Shown here: positions 1 to 12,818 of the stretch, one piece after another
Layout: each line of letters begins with the position of its first letter
How positions within the stretch are numbered: position 1 is the first letter of the stretch
DNA from: Artocarpus heterophyllus
Taxonomy: Eukaryota; Streptophyta; Magnoliopsida; Rosales; Moraceae
DNA: 64,000 nt
Direction: 5' to 3'
Assembly (NCBI GenBank): GCA_025403435.1
Contig: CM046338.1
Location: 17,545,316 to 17,609,315, forward strand
Notes under the pieces: model-generated
The model's input: only the letters and a program-made list of their open reading frames with translations
Databases searched by the model: none
What the model was told of the DNA's origin: nothing
Program-made: the position numbers and the translations under genes

Positions 1-1
1 T

Positions 2-3000
2 CAAAGTACAGAATCCTCTGAAGAGACTCGTGGCCAAGCTTGCCATCAATGTCGAAGGCGTAAGAGAAACAACGTTATTTGGTGTTCTAAATGTGACCGA
101 AGAGGGTACTGTGATAGCTGTATCTCTACATGGTGAGGCTGATTATCTTGACAAAAGTAATTTTCTTTACATGTTTACATGTGTGCTTAATATGGATCTT
201 TCACCTTTTAGGTACCCAGACATTTCACTGGAAGATGTTCAAAGAATTTGCCCTGCATGTCGTGGTACTTGTAATTGTAAAGTTTGCCTACGTGGAGATA
301 ATTTGATAAAGGTACTTGTTTGATGTATTAAAGGTGTCTTCTACTCATTTTGTTATTTGGTTGTAAAAGTCTGTGAAACATACCAATTTGCTATTGACAT
401 AAACCTCTAATCTGTCAGTGGTTTGTTGTGATCTGTCTCTGTTGTAGGTAAGGATTAGAGAGATTCCTGCTTTAGACAAACTACAATATCTCCACCGTCT
501 ACTGTCTTCGGTGCTTCCCGTTGTTAAGCAAATCCACCACGAGCAGTGCTCTGAAGTAGAGCTGGAGAAGAGGCTTCGTGGTAAGATGCTTTCGATTTTA
601 CTTTCATTCTATATACCATCTGGACATGGTTTGACTATTTTGTCTCCATTTTTTTCCTTTCAGGAACTGAAATAGATCTTTCCAGGACAAGATTGAATGC
701 AGATGAACAGATGTGCTGGTACCTTTTGAACATCCTTTTGTTTTTTCTTTTGTTGGTCGACCCTCAATTGTTTCTAGAATTTTCATTCATGTTTGTTATA
801 ATGGTCTTATCTATTTAATGTGGCTTTTGTTCATCTGCATTCTCTTTCAAAGCATACTTTTGATAATATTGTCAATTATTTTATCCATGAATAATTTTAG
901 TTTATGGATAGATAGTACAGGTTGATTCTGCATACTTTAGGTAACTGTATTTCATTCTGACGTGGTTTATTGCAGCAATTTTTGTCGGGTTCCTATTATT
1001 GATTATCATCGGCATTGTGCAAATTGCTCGTATGATCTGTGTCTTAATTGCTCTAGAGATCTTCGTGAAGCATCTATGCCTTGTGCTAATGGAGATGTGG
1101 ACAATAAGGTTGGTAGAATTCAAGAAAAGGAAGCCATGGTGGAGCAACAGAAAATACCAAGAGTCAAACTAAACTTTTTAAACAAGTTTCCTGATTGGAA
1201 AGCAAATAGTGATGGCAGCATTCCTTGTCCCCAAAAGAAGTATGGTGGCTGTGGATATTCATCATTAAATTTAAGTCGCATTTTTAAGATGAATTGGGTT
1301 GCAAAACTGGTGAAGAATGTGGAGGAAATGGTTAGTGGGTGTAGAGTTTACGGCGATGGCATTTTGGAGAAAACTGAGTTTAATGATCATGGACATTGCC
1401 AATGTGCTCATAGGAAGGATGGGAATGATAATTTCTTGTACTGTCCCACATCTGAAGATATTAAATTAGGTGGGATTGGTGATTTTAGAAAGCATTGGGC
1501 CCGAGGTGAACCTGTCATTGTTAAGCAGGTTTTTGATAGTTCATCCATTTCAAGCTGGGATCCAATGGTTATGTGGAGAGGGATGCAAGAGACTACTGAT
1601 GAAAAATTGAAAGATGAGAGCAGAATCGTAAAGGCCATCAATTGTTTTGACTGGTCTGAGGTGGGCTCAAAATGCTATTTTTTGTATGGTTGTGGCTAGT
1701 GCTTCTTTCTTCCTCAAAAGTTGTGTTACATTTGTTCGTATCTATTAATTTTTTTACTTGGATAACTTGTTGATTGGTTAAGATCTTGAATAATAAGTTT
1801 TATCAATCATTGTGGTTTGACATTATGGCAGGTTGATGTCGAACTTGGTCATTTCATAAAAGGCTACTATGAGGGACGAATTGATGGAAATGGTCAGCCA
1901 GAAATGTTGAAGTTGAAGGATTGGCCTTCCCCCAGTGCATCTGAGGAGTTCTTATTATACCAGAGACCTGAATTTATTAGTAAATTCCCTTTACTCGAGT
2001 ATATCCACTCCAAGTGGGGCCTTCTAAATGTTGCAGCAAAACTGCCACATTACTCTTTGCAAAATGATGTAGGGCCTAGGATTTTTATTTCCTATGGGAC
2101 CTTTGAGGAACTTGTTAGAGGCAACTGTGTAACCAATCTTCATTTCAACATACGTGACATGGTTAGTTGTTCTTCTGTTTTGTTCACCTATTGTCATTAA
2201 TATTAAGGGTTATTTTGTCTGTTCAAGAACTACTTAAGATAATTTGTTTGATACATGCTATGATTTTTCTGTCGTTGATTTCTTATGATGCTTTAATAAC
2301 TCTGACCTTATAATATACAACTAATGAATACTTAAGGGACGCTTTGGTTCTTGGTACTGATCTTATCATATTTATGTATGTGTATCAGGTCTATCTATTG
2401 GTGCATACATGTGAGGCAAAGCTAAATGGTCAGCAGAGGATAAAATTTGAAAAGACTCAAAATGTCCAGGAACCCAAGGACAAAGATTTGCTAGGAGATC
2501 AAAATATATGTCTGGATGAGGGGAGGTTACCTGATTTATCACTTGGCGACCACAGTTTGGATAATGAATATGGCCCGAGCTTGGATGAACATAAAGATGA
2601 GAGAATGATGGATCAAGGCATTGACAATACTTCTAGTATTGAAGGGGATGCTATCGGTTGTGAGCGGTCAAACCGAGATGGCGGAGATGTTTCTGAAAAG
2701 ACTCGTCCAGGAGTTTTTTGGGATGTTTTTCGCCGTCAGGATGTTCCACAAGTTATAGAGTATCTGAGATTACATCACACAGAATTTGGAGAGCCCAACA
2801 GTGAAAAGAATGATTTTGTAAGCTTTCTCTTACACCTTGTTGGTTTGTAGTTTGAACCACAATTCATACCTTTTTGCTAGTGTGTTCTTTTACAAAAAAA
2901 TTGACGAATTTATAATCAAACCTATGAATCAAACAGGCCAGAACAGTTTTACTGATTCAAATTGTTTCCTTGCATTTTGTGCTTGCTGTTGACTAAAATA

Positions 3001-4660
3001 TTTTGGATTACAGGTGACAAAGCCGCTTTATGATGAAAGATTCTTCCTGAACAAGCATCACAAACGGAAACTGATGGAAGAATTTGGTAAGGATGACTAA
3101 AACTTATATTTTATTTAGTCTCTCTGTTTTGAGCAACACTTGACACTGGTTCTCTGCTTTTGGGATTGCCATTTCTAAGGTCTTATTTTTTTCTGTGGTA
3201 TCCTCTTTTAGAAGTTGTCTACAAGGAATAAATTTTCCCTAGTGGCAATGTTATGCCACCAAAATTGAAAGCTTACCAGGTTCTGTTCAAATTGCTCCAT
3301 CTATTTTAAGAAAATATTTTGAGAATACGTTGAACGTGGAAGCCATGAATGAAGATATTTGTAATTCTATACACACCAGTTTAGTTGGGGCTGGGTTCTA
3401 ATTTTTTATTTTTCTGGGACTGTTTCATGTATGCGCAGTTGCTTCAATACTGCAAAACCCTCCTAATTTTGAATGTTATTACGTCTATGCCAGTTGTTTC
3501 TTTTACTGTTTTGAAATTTGTTTGTAATGTGTGACCGTGAATTTGATTTGAATTAACTTTTAAGGATGACAAAAGTATTCTGCTTCTCTTTCAGGAGTAG
3601 AGCCGTGGTCCTTTGAACAGCATATGGGGCAAGCTGTTTTTGTACCAGCTGGATGCCCTTTCCAAGTTAGGAATCTTCAGGTGAGGACGTTTGACCATGT
3701 ATTTTAATATTAATGTTTTTCAATTGAAATTCCTACAATTTCAAATAAAATAAGAAGATTTCAGTTTTCAAACATACTTTACCTGGATTATCCGTGATTG
3801 CATGTGTGGATTCTATAGGAGCTAGTTACATGGGGAAAATTTTATATTGTTGCTTGAGCTATTACTATGTTTTATAAATATTCTTTATATGGTATTTTCC
3901 TGGGAGGAAAAACAGCAAGAATAGGTTGCTGACTTTCTGAACGTTGAATTAGAGTACATTTTCTTTGGCCAAAAAGAAAGGAACGTATAAAGAAAACCAG
4001 ATCCACGGAAATTAAAAAAGAAATATTGCATACTAATCTTCATTCTTGTTTTTTCCGAAGATATGGGCTACTTTCTATTTCTGGTGCAAGTTCAGTTTGT
4101 GAGGTCGTTCTTATTATTTATATCTATATTTTTATGCTTTTTCAGTCCACGGTTCAGTTAGGCCTTGACTTCTTATCTCCTGAAAGCTTGGGGGAGGCTG
4201 TAAAATTGGCTGAAGAAATTCGTTGTCTCCCAAATGATCATGAAGCAAAACTTCAAGTTCTGGAGGTCAGAACAGTATTTTTCCCCTATGCAGACAACAG
4301 CCTAACTTTCCCCATATGCGTTTGTTTTATTTTGCATCTAGTGATATTTTTGAGCCCTCATTAAGTTTTAATACAGGTAGGAAAGATATCGCTTTATGCT
4401 GCAAGTTCAGCTATTAAAGAAGTTCAAAAATTGGTGCTTGATCCAAAGTAAGAAAACCAGCAGTTAATCCGACCTTATTTATTTCTATGAATTTATAGAA
4501 ATTTCTTGTCTGACAACCTTTAGTTTATCAACTCAAGTTTTGCTTTGTGCTTCTGTGCAGGCTTGGCTCTGAGCTTGGATTTGAAGATCCGAATCTCACA
4601 GCAGCGGTTTCCGAGAACATGGAGAAAATGCCCAAGAGAAGACAGATAACTTGTGCTTGA
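2..4660 (+). CDS. JMJ24: JmjC-domain protein of the KDM3/JMJ24 type, 3' portion (5' end outside window)
   Basis: Twelve exons: 2-132, 212-311, 448-580, 664-718, 976-1660, 1832-2161, 2389-2817, 3014-3086, 3595-3680, 4146-4265, 4377-4447, 4561-4660. They join in frame into 770 residues ending at TGA. The visible order is a RING-like finger (CHQC...CSKC...CDSC...CPAC...CNCKVC) in exons 1-2, a second Cys/His cluster (CNFC...CANC...CLNC) at exons 4-5, then a JmjC domain from exon 5 to exon 10, interrupted by an acidic, probably disordered insert in exon 7. The family acts in the nucleus on H3K9 methylation and transposon silencing. The usual H-x-D iron motif reads H-F-N (2141-2149), and the distal His of GCPHQV reads Phe (3660-3662), so demethylase activity is doubtful. 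From memory, JMJ24 works as a RING E3 ligase acting on CMT3, which fits. The symbol rests on these substitutions and on the SANT gene near 52 kb; another KDM3 paralogue is possible. Confidence 0.85.
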
Positions 4661-5055
4661 ACTGCTCACTTGTGTCTATTGTTTAGATATTGATGGCTGA
4701 CCGTCGGATGGATATCCAATGTGTAAATTGTTAGGGTGATCTTCTATTTTATGCTCAAAAAGTTATAGGCTATTTGTGCCTCATACTATCAATGTGGCAC
4801 TTTGATCATACTTATGAAATGTGCAAAGTTACATAAGAAGTCACCTCTATTTTCCTGACGTTTACGTCGGAAACCTCTGTTTTTTTCCTTCGCTTCTTAT
4901 CCCCAAAATATTTTTAAGAATTTACACAAGCCCTTTCTGTTTTTTTATCCCAGAATTATACTCCTAAAGGACAGATTGAAAAAAAAAAAAAATGCAATGC
5001 CAAGTATTAATAGGCTTGGAAGATTTATGAAAGCAAATGTTGCTCTCTCCATATA
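4661..5055. other. Convergent 3' flanks of the JmjC and PsbP genes
   Basis: AT-rich spacer of about 395 bp between two stop codons facing each other. It probably holds both 3' UTRs. A poly-A run lies near 4979-4991. No further gene was seen. Confidence 0.6.
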
Positions 5056-6853
5056 TCAAGAAGTAAGACTAAACGATTCAGCGATTCTCTGGAAGTCCAA
5101 CTTCACTTCTGGCCATACCGATTCCGGTGCCTGAGCATTCAGAGTAAACAGTCTCCCTCTGCGAGCGCAGCAAACTGCAACATTATGCCTGCGAAATGAG
5201 GGGCTCTCAACCCTGAATTCTAGCTCGTAGTAATTTGCATTCCTTATAGGATCCTGTCTCAAAGTTGACTCTACCAAAGTTCCTTTCACTTCAGGTCGTT
5301 TGCCAGATCCTGTAATGGTTCTAACTATAGCTTCTCCTATCTCCTTTGGCCCACCAAATGCTTCAATTCTGTAAACAAACCACAAGGAAGTCAAGCTACA
5401 AAATGCACTTTCAAAAGGTTGCTGCAAATGTTAGGAAAGCATATGGGTATAAAGACTTGTCCCTACCAATCCTATTTTCAAGCTGATCCAGGTTAACAGT
5501 GTTGCTAATTTTCACATTTGAATGTTTGGATGTTAACGGCATTATGTCAACTTCATTGGGTATGCAAAATGGAACTATTACCAAACAAAATGAATGGATA
5601 TCTATAGTTGTTTTGTAGGAAAAAGGAGAGAGAGAGAGAGATGGAAAGGAATTGAGTGGGAGATTTCAAACCCCTCAAACTTCAAAGAACCCGCATTTTA
5701 ATCTCTTCCAATATGTAGAGTTTGGAGCAAAGAATTCATATCAAATACAATTAGAGAAGGATCATCTCATGTGGCAAAACCGCATTACCTCAGATTGAGC
5801 ACATGTCCCAGTGAGATTTTGAAAATTTTATTTCCTAAAGATAAATTGTTGAAAATTTTTAATTATGCCTCGATAAATTACGAAAATTATAGTTGTGCCC
5901 CCCACTTACAAAAAATATTATATTTGTGTCCCTATGTAATAAGAGATAACATTTCTTTTGTATTTGTTATTGTGCCCTCACTAAAAAATATTTTTGGCTC
6001 CGCCATTGATCATTTCCTTCCTCTCTATTTTCTTCATTTAGATTATATGCATTTCTTTATTTTTTGTTTACATTCCCGTCAACCAAACACAACCTTAATT
6101 GAGCTTACTTGAAATCAAGAGGAACTGGTGATACAATGACGCTAACATTGAGCTCGCCGGTTGTACCAGGAGGCCCAAATGCAACAACTGGTTCATTAAC
6201 ATTTTTCCTTCTCCCACCACCACCATCGCCGCCGCCGCCTCCGCCACGTTTTGCATTGTTCAATGGAGGAGGATCAAGTGACCTCTCAAACTCTGTTTTC
6301 TCCGCTGCTCTGTACAATAGCCTCTGATCTCCAACCCAGCTTGCTGGGTATATAAATTCTGTCGTTTTCAATCCAAAATCAATAACAATTTAATTACTAA
6401 AAAAATTACAAGAAAAATAAATGATCATCTTCAAAAGTTATTATTTTCCCAACAAAATAATGGATTGATATAGCAAGGCTTAATGTTGTTGCAATTGGAC
6501 AAAATGGAGACTGAGAGGCACTAACCAAATCCTTCATTTGTGTCAATGCATCTATTGTAGCCTTCAACAGGATAAACGACATCAAGCTTTAGCTTTCGGC
6601 TAGTTTCCGGGGACAACCCGAGGAGAAAGCTTGTGACTCCTCCAAAATTTGCACCAACAGCAACCAAGGAGGCTGATCCAAAACCCACTAAGAGTCTCCT
6701 CCTAAACGTCGCCGCCAGAGGTGCAAATTGTTCCGCTGCCGGCCGGGACGTCCCCTCTTCGAAGCTCTCTTTCCGGTCACCGGAAGATTGAGTCATGCGT
6801 ATTTTGTAAAAACTTGAGGTTTTGCATGCATGAAAGCAGCGTGCCAATGCCAT
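5056..6853 (-). CDS. PsbP-domain protein, predicted chloroplast thylakoid-lumen protein
   Basis: Three minus-strand exons: 6853-6526, 6358-6109 and 5368-5056. They join in frame to 296 residues. The ATG at 6853 opens a Ser/Thr/Arg-rich transit-type leader. Residues 51-53 are RRR followed by a hydrophobic stretch to about residue 68, the look of a twin-arginine lumenal signal. The PsbP fold follows, from the 'YNRCIDTNEGFEFIYPASW' region to the C-terminal 'VWPEVKLDFQRIAESFSL' helix. PsbP-like and PPD proteins assist photosystem assembly or NDH function. This one may be the PPD7 class, but I do not trust that enough to give a symbol. An unusual glycine tract (residues 148-158, GGC-type codons near 6213-6247) interrupts the domain. 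Intron 2 (5369-6108) contains an old repeat fragment with a '...TTTTTGGCTCCGCCA' motif at about 5800-6010. Confidence 0.85.
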
Positions 6854-8297
6854 GGCTCCAATTTTTTAGTGTTTCTTTTGTTAAAAGCGCTGCAGAGTGG
6901 CTTTACGATGTTCAAAGGCGTGTTATCTGTTTCTGTTCTGTTCTGTTTTTTTTTTTTTTTTTTTTGGGTGGGGGCTAATTCTACTAGTGGTACCTAAGTG
7001 ATAAATTCTATTATTTATTTAAAGCTTGTTTGGCAGGTGGTGATCTTAATCATTATCTCGGTAATGAACAGCTCTTACATATTATAGTAAAAGGAAAAAA
7101 TTGCAACAATATAAAACTCTCATGCTATAGTAAAAACAGTTCAAACTAATAACTCTAACTACTATGCCAAATATCTTATTAGTTGATAAACCAAAATTAA
7201 TCTTGGTGAACATGTCATTTATAAGTAATTAAGGAATGAAGTTTGTTATAGATTATTGTAACGTGTGTGGTACGTAGAGTTGTTGTTTGGTTTATCATTA
7301 TACTAAAAATAGGTTTGTAAATTCATTTTCAGTAAATTTAAAGTCTGGTAGTATGTAGTAGTGTTTTGATTATTCTTTAAAAAGTAAGTTTTGGCAAGAA
7401 TTCAAGTTGAAATGAAATGGAGAAAGCATACGTCGTTTTTCCATTTGGTTTCTTAATGGGATGTGCAGTTTCGAGCTCAGCTCTACAACTTGGTGATAAG
7501 CTTATCCAGTTTTGGTGGTTCACATTTATTTCTTTTATTATAATAATATTATATATGTATATGTAGCTATACAAAGATATATTGTGATGTCAGCGTTTCA
7601 TTGGTTTGTCAATAAAGTGATTAGCAAGCAATATTATTTTGCACTGAAAAACTTTTTTTCTCCTAGCTCGGTCATCTCACAACAGTAGCTCCACCAGATG
7701 GGTCTTCTTGTGAGACCCACCTAATTGGGCCCACTGTTATGATAGGATCAAGTACTGTCTTGTCGAAACAAATAAAAGCGCTTTTTAACACTATACATAG
7801 AAAGCAGGACAAGATGAACGGCCGTTCTTTTGAATTTTTTTTTTATAATTTTATGTAAAATTTTATAAATTTTGTTCTTTTTAAAATCAATTTTCTTTTC
7901 AATTTACTAGTTTAATCGTACATTTTTCTCCTCCTTATTAATTTTTTTGGCCCCGCCCTTTAAGGCAAGCGCAATTATCAACCACCCAAAAATGCAATTT
8001 ATCAATCCCACAATGGTCAAGAAAAGACAGCAATAAAATTTAACCTTTCAAATTGATTAAGCAAAAGACGCATCATATCGTAGAAATTATTTGATCTGAC
8101 TGCACCAAGGAAAAAGGAGACCGACAAAAGAAGAAAATTGAGACAAAGGAAATAGTACACTTAATTAATTTAATTAGACTAAAAATTTTCGCACTAATTG
8201 AAAAATCTAGAAGGCTGATCAACAATAATTATCTATAATTGGTACAAAAATCCAAGCACTAATCAAAGGATCTTGCAATACTATATATCTTAGTAAA
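6854..8297. other. Intergenic region between PsbP and IDD genes
   Basis: About 1.4 kb of AT-rich sequence: the promoter side of the PsbP gene (poly-T run near 6941-6965) and the 3' flank of the IDD gene. It contains one member of the dispersed MITE family (7024-7176). I see no coding sequence. Confidence 0.5.
7024..7176. mobile_element. Short MITE, CTCTCACATGCTACAGTA-type family, copy 1
   Basis: Begins GTTTGGCAGGTGGTGATC and ends in a rough inverted copy (...CTATGCCAAATATC). The interior has two copies of the degenerate core 'CTCTTACATATTATAGTA / CTCTCATGCTATAGTA'. The same layout recurs near 11.2, 24.9, 26.1, 31.1, 38.4 and 55.4 kb. Confidence 0.5.
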
Positions 8298-11020
8298 TTA
8301 AACCTCCCAAACATGCTTAATGCCCATCCCTGCATGTTGCTCAAACTGACTCAGACCCTGCAAATGCCCGATCCCTCCATTAAAACTCATCACTTGATCA
8401 TCATGTTGATGATCATGATGATCTAGTTCTGCTCCCTTATTGTTCTGCTCATGGAGATTCACCACAGCTTGCATCTTCCCTGGTGGTCTCGTTGACCTCC
8501 CATTAATTCCCAAGAAGTCAACGGTCATCACATCCCCACCAGCACCGCTAGTGCCATGCAAAACGACGTCGTTCCCACCCTCAATATTATAATCACTAGC
8601 ACCATTCACAAAATGACTACCATTTTGGCCGTTACAATGGCTAAATATTAGGCCACTGAAAAACCCAACGCTCCTATTACTGCCACCATTGTTCACGTTG
8701 AATCCGTGGCCGTACTGACGATGATCATCAACATCAAAGCCGGCGTAGCTCGACGGAGCCATCGCCGAGCTCGCGGTGCTGCTGACTGTGGACCCCATCT
8801 GCGCCGCCTTCTGCAGCAGTGCCGTGGCCGACATGTAACCATTTTGGTGCTCCAATTGGTAGTCCAACGACAGCGAGTTTTTAGCACTACTTATTGAGAA
8901 CATGTTGTTCAACTGATGAGGATGATGATCTGGGGGGTTTTTGATGATCAGATGGCTGGGAATGACATTGCTGATGTTGTTGTGCTTGATTAGTACTTGA
9001 TCATGATCTTCTGATGTTTGATCTGTTGGTACTGGTGGGTTGGCAATGTGGTACTTGTTGATAATGTTTTCGTTGTCGTTTGTGGGAGGCGTGTTTATAA
9101 TATTGGTGGTATTTATGAGTGAAGAGATGAGCTCTCGGCTGGAGATTTGTGTTGCTTGTGAATTTGGATGTCGTCCCTGCATGTTGGAGAGAACTGGTCC
9201 CAGCTGCTGTTGTGTCGTTTTGTTGTTTTCCTCGGCTATGGCGTCGCAGAAAGCTCTATGGGTGATAAAGCTATCTCTCCTGTATTAATGCATAGTATCA
9301 TAAAGGACATCAGTAGCATATAATATATAAAAAATATATAGTATAAATGAATTTTTAACCTTTTTTTTCCCCTTTTGTTGAAACATGAAAGATGTTTTTA
9401 CTTGCTAAAAGAGATATTATACATTATGTGTGACATTGTCTATGGGAGTCTTGTTTAATAGGATGGATAAGGGACTGAAACAACAATTTTGTAAGTTGAA
9501 TATTCGAGCTAAAAAAATATGTATAAAATAAAATGTTAGTTGAATAGTCAAACTTGGATGAGTTAGAAAAATCTTTTTAAAATTTGGAATATTCGAGTCT
9601 CTTCACTTATAGAAAGAGACAACTACTACTAATTAATATTCTAAGGCTACTCTGAGAAGGGGAGTGATAGACAACTAATTCTGGTAAAAAGAAATATTTC
9701 AATCAAACTCAAAAATTCAATTTTTTAAGAGCAAATTCAAGCAATCAATATAAATTTTTTTTTCCTAAAAAATAAGACATGTAGAAGCAGAACACACAAA
9801 ACTCACAAATAAACAACTACAAGAACCTTCAAGAGCAGGTAGTTTTATGACACGTAAGTAGATTGGCTCATTAAGTGACCTTATTCAAGCAATTGCTAAT
9901 TATCCAACCAATCAAGTTTTAAAAGAGGAGAAAATGTAATTATTTCTGCTAATTACGAAAATTAAATTAATTAATAGCAGGTGCTTAATTTTTTTAATAT
10001 CAAAATTAAATAGTTAATTAACATTTCAAATGAAATAGGGAAATCCAATAATTTATATTCATTAACTAGTACTACATAATAATCCCGTCATAACACTACA
10101 TTCACAAGCATGTATACGTATATTTTTATCCAAAGTTTACTAACCAATCTTGATATTTATAATTATTTTCCAAACTACAAAATGACCAATAATATGAAAT
10201 AAAAAAAAATGACAAAATTACCTGGAGAAAAGAGTTCCACACTCGCATTTGTACTCCTTGGTGCCACAGGTCTTGGAATGTGCCTTCCAATCAGACTGGA
10301 CAGCATACTTCTTGGAGCACTTCTCACACTTCCACTTCTTCTCTCCATGCTTCCTGCAGAAGTGCTTCTTGATGCCGGTCAGGTCTCCGAGCGCCCGCGC
10401 CGGGTTGTGGTGCACGCACGACGCCTCCGGGCAGACGTACACCCGCTTTCTGACGACCTCATTGCTGTTTCTTTGTCTCAGCTTCCATGGCAGGTTGTGG
10501 CCTCGCCTGTGCAGCTGAAGATTCTGGTCTCTCTGGAACCCCTTGTTGCAGATTTCGCAGACGAATCGGTTTCGGGCCAACAGGCTGTTCGGCGATAAGG
10601 CTATCACCTCGGCACTTGGATCTGCATTATGTTGTACATTATTAAAGTCATTAATTAACCATTTTTTAGGTTATGATCTCCAACACTATATAGTTCTCCC
10701 TAAATAAGAATATTATATCATGTTAATATAACTTTTTTCTTTCTTTCTTTTCGAGGGTAAGAGGAAATTATTCGCGACATTCCGTCCCTATTCTCTTTGT
10801 CTATGACAGAAATTTTGGGCCTATCAATAGAGCGGAAATAATTTCACCTGATTCTAGTAAGGGAAAAAAAAAAGTTGTGTTCATTTTTATTTTCACCACA
10901 ACAAATCCACCATCACAGTCTATGGTCAAGTATATAGAGTACCAAATCTTGAAACCCGTCCTTAAAATGTCATGAATTAATTTATATACAAATTTGACGG
11001 TCCAAAAAAAACCACCTAAT

Positions 11021-11061
<41 letters not shown>

Positions 11062-12517
11062 TGAGGGTAGAGATTCACACTGTGCATGTATTATCTCTTC
11101 TCGTTTTGTTATTTCAATGTAGATCTACTCTAGACTCCTTCAACTTGGCACTTTTATAAGGTGTTTAGGATGATGGTTAGAACTATTAGTTAAAACTGTT
11201 TTTAATGTAGTATGTAAAAGCTTTATACTGTAGTAATTTTTTTCTTTTTATTATAGTATGTGAGAGCTTTACACCGGTTATAGCTAAATAATGGTTAAGA
11301 CCGTTCCTTGTCAAACAGGCTATTAAACGAAAGATTACACAAATCATTAAAAAAAAAAAAGAAAAGAAAAAACTCACTAGAAAAAGTTTGAATAAGATAC
11401 TAAAAAGCATTGTGGGAAAAAAAGAAAAAAAAAAGAAAGCAAAAAACAAAAAATCCTGAGAGCAGTCCCCTAAATTAACATTATAACATAGGGAAAAATT
11501 CAAGTAGGAGAAATTGATTGATCACCAAAAAAAAAAAAAAAGGCGTTTTGATCCCAGTTTAAGGAAAAAAACTATGTTTTGAACACGAAACAAAATAAAA
11601 GGCGATAAAGTGAGAGAGAGATTGAAATACAAGAGAGATATTCCATGGGCAAGGGAAAGTATGTAACAGTTGAAGAACAAAAAGAGATTAGAAAAAAAGA
11701 AGAGAATAGCTAGCCTGGTCAAGCAAAAGGCGAACAGTTTACTGCAATTATTGGCTACTGCAATCCCAAGCCAATAATTGAACCTTTCAACTACTTGGGC
11801 AACAATAATTCAATATTGTTTTTTAGGCCTTTTTTATGAGGGAAAAATAAAATTATCCGTCTCCTTAAAAAAGGAAGAAAAACAAATTTTTAATTTTTTT
11901 TAATCCCTCTGATTCTCTTCAAGTACTACTGAATCAAAATCATCTGCTGTCTGGCCTTGATCTCGACCTTATGACTTTACAGTAGGCCATCAATAGGTAC
12001 ATGCGGTAATTTAAGCTTGGAATAAAGCTAAGAGCTCAATTTAAATATTGAAAGATGCTAAAGATTTTCCTGTTGTTTTCTTTATTTATGACAAACAATG
12101 CCCTCGAGATCAATTCAATAATAGAGTCAATCTAAAAAATTTTAAAATTCAAAATGTTTCAGATCGATATATAACAACATGTACTTGTATATAAACACAA
12201 AAAAAAAAAAAAAACTCATTATGCTCAACTATTTATAATCATGAAAAAGATAATAATAGCCAATAATTCGCCTATAATCCCCCATTTCAAAGATCCATTT
12301 TCATCAATAATCATAAGAATATACAGAGAAATTAAACTAGCTTGCTAGGAACTTCTGAAATCAAAGTAGTGACACACACACACACAGATGTAGTTATATA
12401 TGTGTGTGTATGTAAATATAGATGCATGTGAGTGTGTGTGTGTCCATATCTGCATACATGAATACATACATATATTCTAGAGAGAAAGAGAGGGAGAGTA
12501 AAAGTCTACACAAATAC

Positions 12518-12567
<50 letters not shown>

Positions 12568-12818
12568 GGGTTTCCTGGAGCATTTCTTTTCTTCTTAGCT
12601 GGGGGAGATTGCTGGTCAAGCACAAGTTGTTGGGTTGTAGAGCCATTGCTAACAGTAGTTGTTGAAGATAAAGAATTTGAGGCATATTGGAAGTTTTCCA
12701 CTACCTCTTGTTTTCCCACAGCTACTACTACTGCTACTTTAGTTTCTTCTTTAGCAGTATTACTGTTATTCCCTGAAGATAAGATCCCACCCTTAACACC
12801 TGTACTGATGATTGACAT
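8298..12818 (-). CDS. INDETERMINATE-DOMAIN (IDD) C2H2 zinc-finger transcription factor
   Basis: Three exons: 12818-12566, 10621-10222 and 9279-8298. They give 544 residues. The start at 12818 begins MSIISTG. An upstream in-frame stretch codes only for a Phe-rich run and was not used. Residues about 74-84 carry KKKRNAPGNPG, the conserved IDD basic motif ahead of the first intron. The ID domain has four fingers: C2H2 from residue 104 (FVCEICNKGFQRDQNLQLH), the long second finger with CVHHNPARALGDLTGIKKH, then two C2HC fingers (WKCEKC..., YKCECGTLFSRRDSFITH). The C-terminal half has the family motifs MSATALLQKAAQMG (about 368-381) and VDFLGI (471-476), and is rich in Asn, His, Gly and Gln. IDD proteins are nuclear DNA-binding regulators that often partner with DELLA and GRAS proteins. 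Intron positions match the family. The subgroup looks IDD4/5/12-like, but this was not resolved. Confidence 0.92.
11023..11058. repeat. (TA)n microsatellite in IDD intron 1
   Basis: About 18 TA dinucleotides in a row inside intron 1 (10622-12565). Confidence 0.95.
11158..11322. mobile_element. Short MITE family, copy 2, in IDD intron 1
   Basis: Starts GGTGTTTAGGATGATGGTTAG, ends ...CCTTGTCAAACAGGC, and has the internal core 'AAAGCTTTATACTGTAGTA / GAGAGCTTTACACCGG'. Similar to the other copies of this family in the window. Confidence 0.45.
12523..12564. repeat. (TA)n microsatellite abutting the IDD intron 1 splice donor
   Basis: On the minus strand the intron opens GTATATATA..., so the run of about 20 TA units begins at the 5' splice site itself. 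Nearby (12376-12444) are CA/TG-rich runs. Confidence 0.9.

Noticed and set aside
30..132. Frame beginning at the ATG at 30 in the first JmjC exon
   Set aside because: Out of frame with the RING cysteines. The frame starting at position 2 gives CHQC...CDSCISTW and joins exon 2 with correct phase.
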